From positions 2,728,001 to 2,792,000 of the forward strand of contig NC_010676.1 in NCBI RefSeq assembly GCF_000020125.1: a stretch of 64,000 bases of DNA, in the 5' to 3' direction. A program made the position numbers and the translations under genes. The number at the start of each line of letters is the position of its first letter. Within the stretch, counting starts at the first letter, position 1. The stretch is from Paraburkholderia phytofirmans PsJN. Its GTDB lineage: Bacteria; Pseudomonadota; Gammaproteobacteria; Burkholderiales; Burkholderiaceae. The notes below the pieces were generated by a model, which saw nothing but the letters and a program-made list of their open reading frames with translations, was not told where the DNA came from and did not search any database. This document shows, in pieces, positions 63,370-64,000 of the stretch.

Positions 63370-64000
63370 TCAGTTACCGAACGACGCTGGCACCATCTGG
63401 TCCTGCAGCCTGACGGTATTGCCCGCGCGGCTCAATACCAGTTCGCTCTGCTGCTCCTCGATGAGCCGGTCTTCCGTATCGGCCAGCATCCGGAAGAGCT
63501 GCAGCTTGGTCATCTCGTCGCCGACCGCCGTGGTTTCGGTCTGGATGCGCGCCTGCAGTTCCGCAATACCTTTCGGATCCTGCGTGACATCGATCTGCTG
63601 CATCAGGCTCTGGACCTGGTTCAGTTCCTGCAGTTCGGACTGGTAGGCCTGCTGGCCGAACGCCTTGTCCTGGAACGGCTTGTTGAGCGCGCGCTGGCAC
63701 ACCTGCTGGTCGATGCCGGCCTGGTCTTCACAGTTATAGATCTTACTGGCTGAACGCAGCGCCTGCGCGCTTCCAGTCAGACCCGCGTAGCCGCCGTTCT
63801 GTACCGCCGCATAGACGCCCTGCCAGTTCGACGGCAGCGAATTTCCCACCACCGGATTGTTCAGCAACGCACCGAAGCCCCGTGTGCCAACCGTCGACTG
63901 GTAAATCTGGATCTCCTGCTGCACCTCCTGCTCAAGCTGCGCGACCGTCGCAATGGCTTGGGCCACGTTCTGCGCGTCGAATACCGGAATGCCCTGGGCG
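63370..64000 (-). CDS. virB5: VirB5-like pilus protein, 5' end outside window
   Basis: The open frame reaches the window edge; 209 codons are seen. The first visible residues GIPVFDAQNVAQAIATVA match the start of mature VirB5 proteins (PVxDxxN). The rest is helical and Gln-rich (QELNQVQSLMQQIDV, RIQTETTAVGDEMTKLQLF), as expected for the pilus-tip subunit. One Cys pair (YNCEDQ, QVCQRA) may form a disulfide. Directly downstream is virB7, not virB6. Confidence 0.85.
   Translation of the reverse strand, partial: AQGIPVFDAQNVAQAIATVAQLEQEVQQEIQIYQSTVGTRGFGALLNNPVVGNSLPSNWQGVYAAVQNGGYAGLTGSAQALRSASKIYNCEDQAGIDQQVCQRALNKPFQDKAFGQQAYQSELQELNQVQSLMQQIDVTQDPKGIAELQARIQTETTAVGDEMTKLQLFRMLADTEDRLIEEQQSELVLSRAGNTVRLQDQMVPASFGN

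Noticed and set aside
1..64000. CRISPR array or cas genes
   Set aside because: No regularly spaced repeats and no Cas motif in the listed genes.

Overview
The window looks like DNA from a betaproteobacterium of the Burkholderia/Paraburkholderia type: high GC, compact overlapping operons, a FadR-type GntR regulon and a P-type (VirB-like) conjugation system. This placement is inferred from gene content and style, not from a marker gene. The left 8 kb reads like ordinary catabolic DNA. The rest is accessory: an integrase remnant, a large defence island, a recombinase transposon, and a plasmid maintenance and transfer backbone. No replication initiator and no rRNA or tRNA is visible, so plasmid versus integrated element cannot be decided here.

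1-8.2 kb: a sugar-acid or hydroxy-acid utilisation locus. It holds a partial short-chain dehydrogenase, a 3-hydroxyisobutyrate-dehydrogenase-like enzyme, an operon of D-2-hydroxyacid dehydrogenase, enolase-superfamily racemase/dehydratase and cupin, a GntR/FadR regulator, and an MFS transporter of the anion:cation symporter type. The operator CTGGTnnnACCAG occurs at the promoters of the first dehydrogenase, the operon, the regulator itself and (one mismatch) the transporter. A fifth perfect copy lies in the gntR-MFS gap.

8.5-37.5 kb: a defence island, all on the minus strand. After a decayed P4-type integrase with paired TACCG motifs come a three-gene coupled operon (DUF6361-like, PLD nuclease-like, SF2 helicase), a 2154-aa nuclease-STAND NTPase resembling Avs proteins, a HEPN-like protein, an 872-aa UvrD-like helicase with a GxxxG-rich N-terminus, a 1040-aa Mrr-like nuclease-STAND protein, and an OLD-nuclease/UvrD pair resembling Gabija. 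The SF2 helicase gene is broken by a 3.4-kb transposon with 26-bp perfect inverted repeats, a DDE transposase and an ExeA/TnsC-type ATPase. The helicase C-terminus is recognisable on the far side.

37.5-51.9 kb: plasmid maintenance region. A DUF932 gene is cut in two by a 5.8-kb element carrying three coupled tyrosine-recombinase genes and a small coiled-coil gene (Tn554/RIT-like). Joining the halves at the flanking ACGATG repeat restores the reading frame exactly. Next come a ParB-like protein, an StbABC-like set (DNA-binding protein, ParA-type ATPase, membrane protein), an XRE regulator with its own palindromic operators, and small plasmid genes.

52.1-64 kb: conjugation module on the minus strand. 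Read in the direction of transcription it is virB5 (cut by the window end), virB7, virB8, virB9, virB10, virB11, a coupling protein in two overlapping ORFs, a primase, an LPD7 protein, a MobC-like protein and a MOBP-type relaxase. No virB6 lies between virB5 and virB7.
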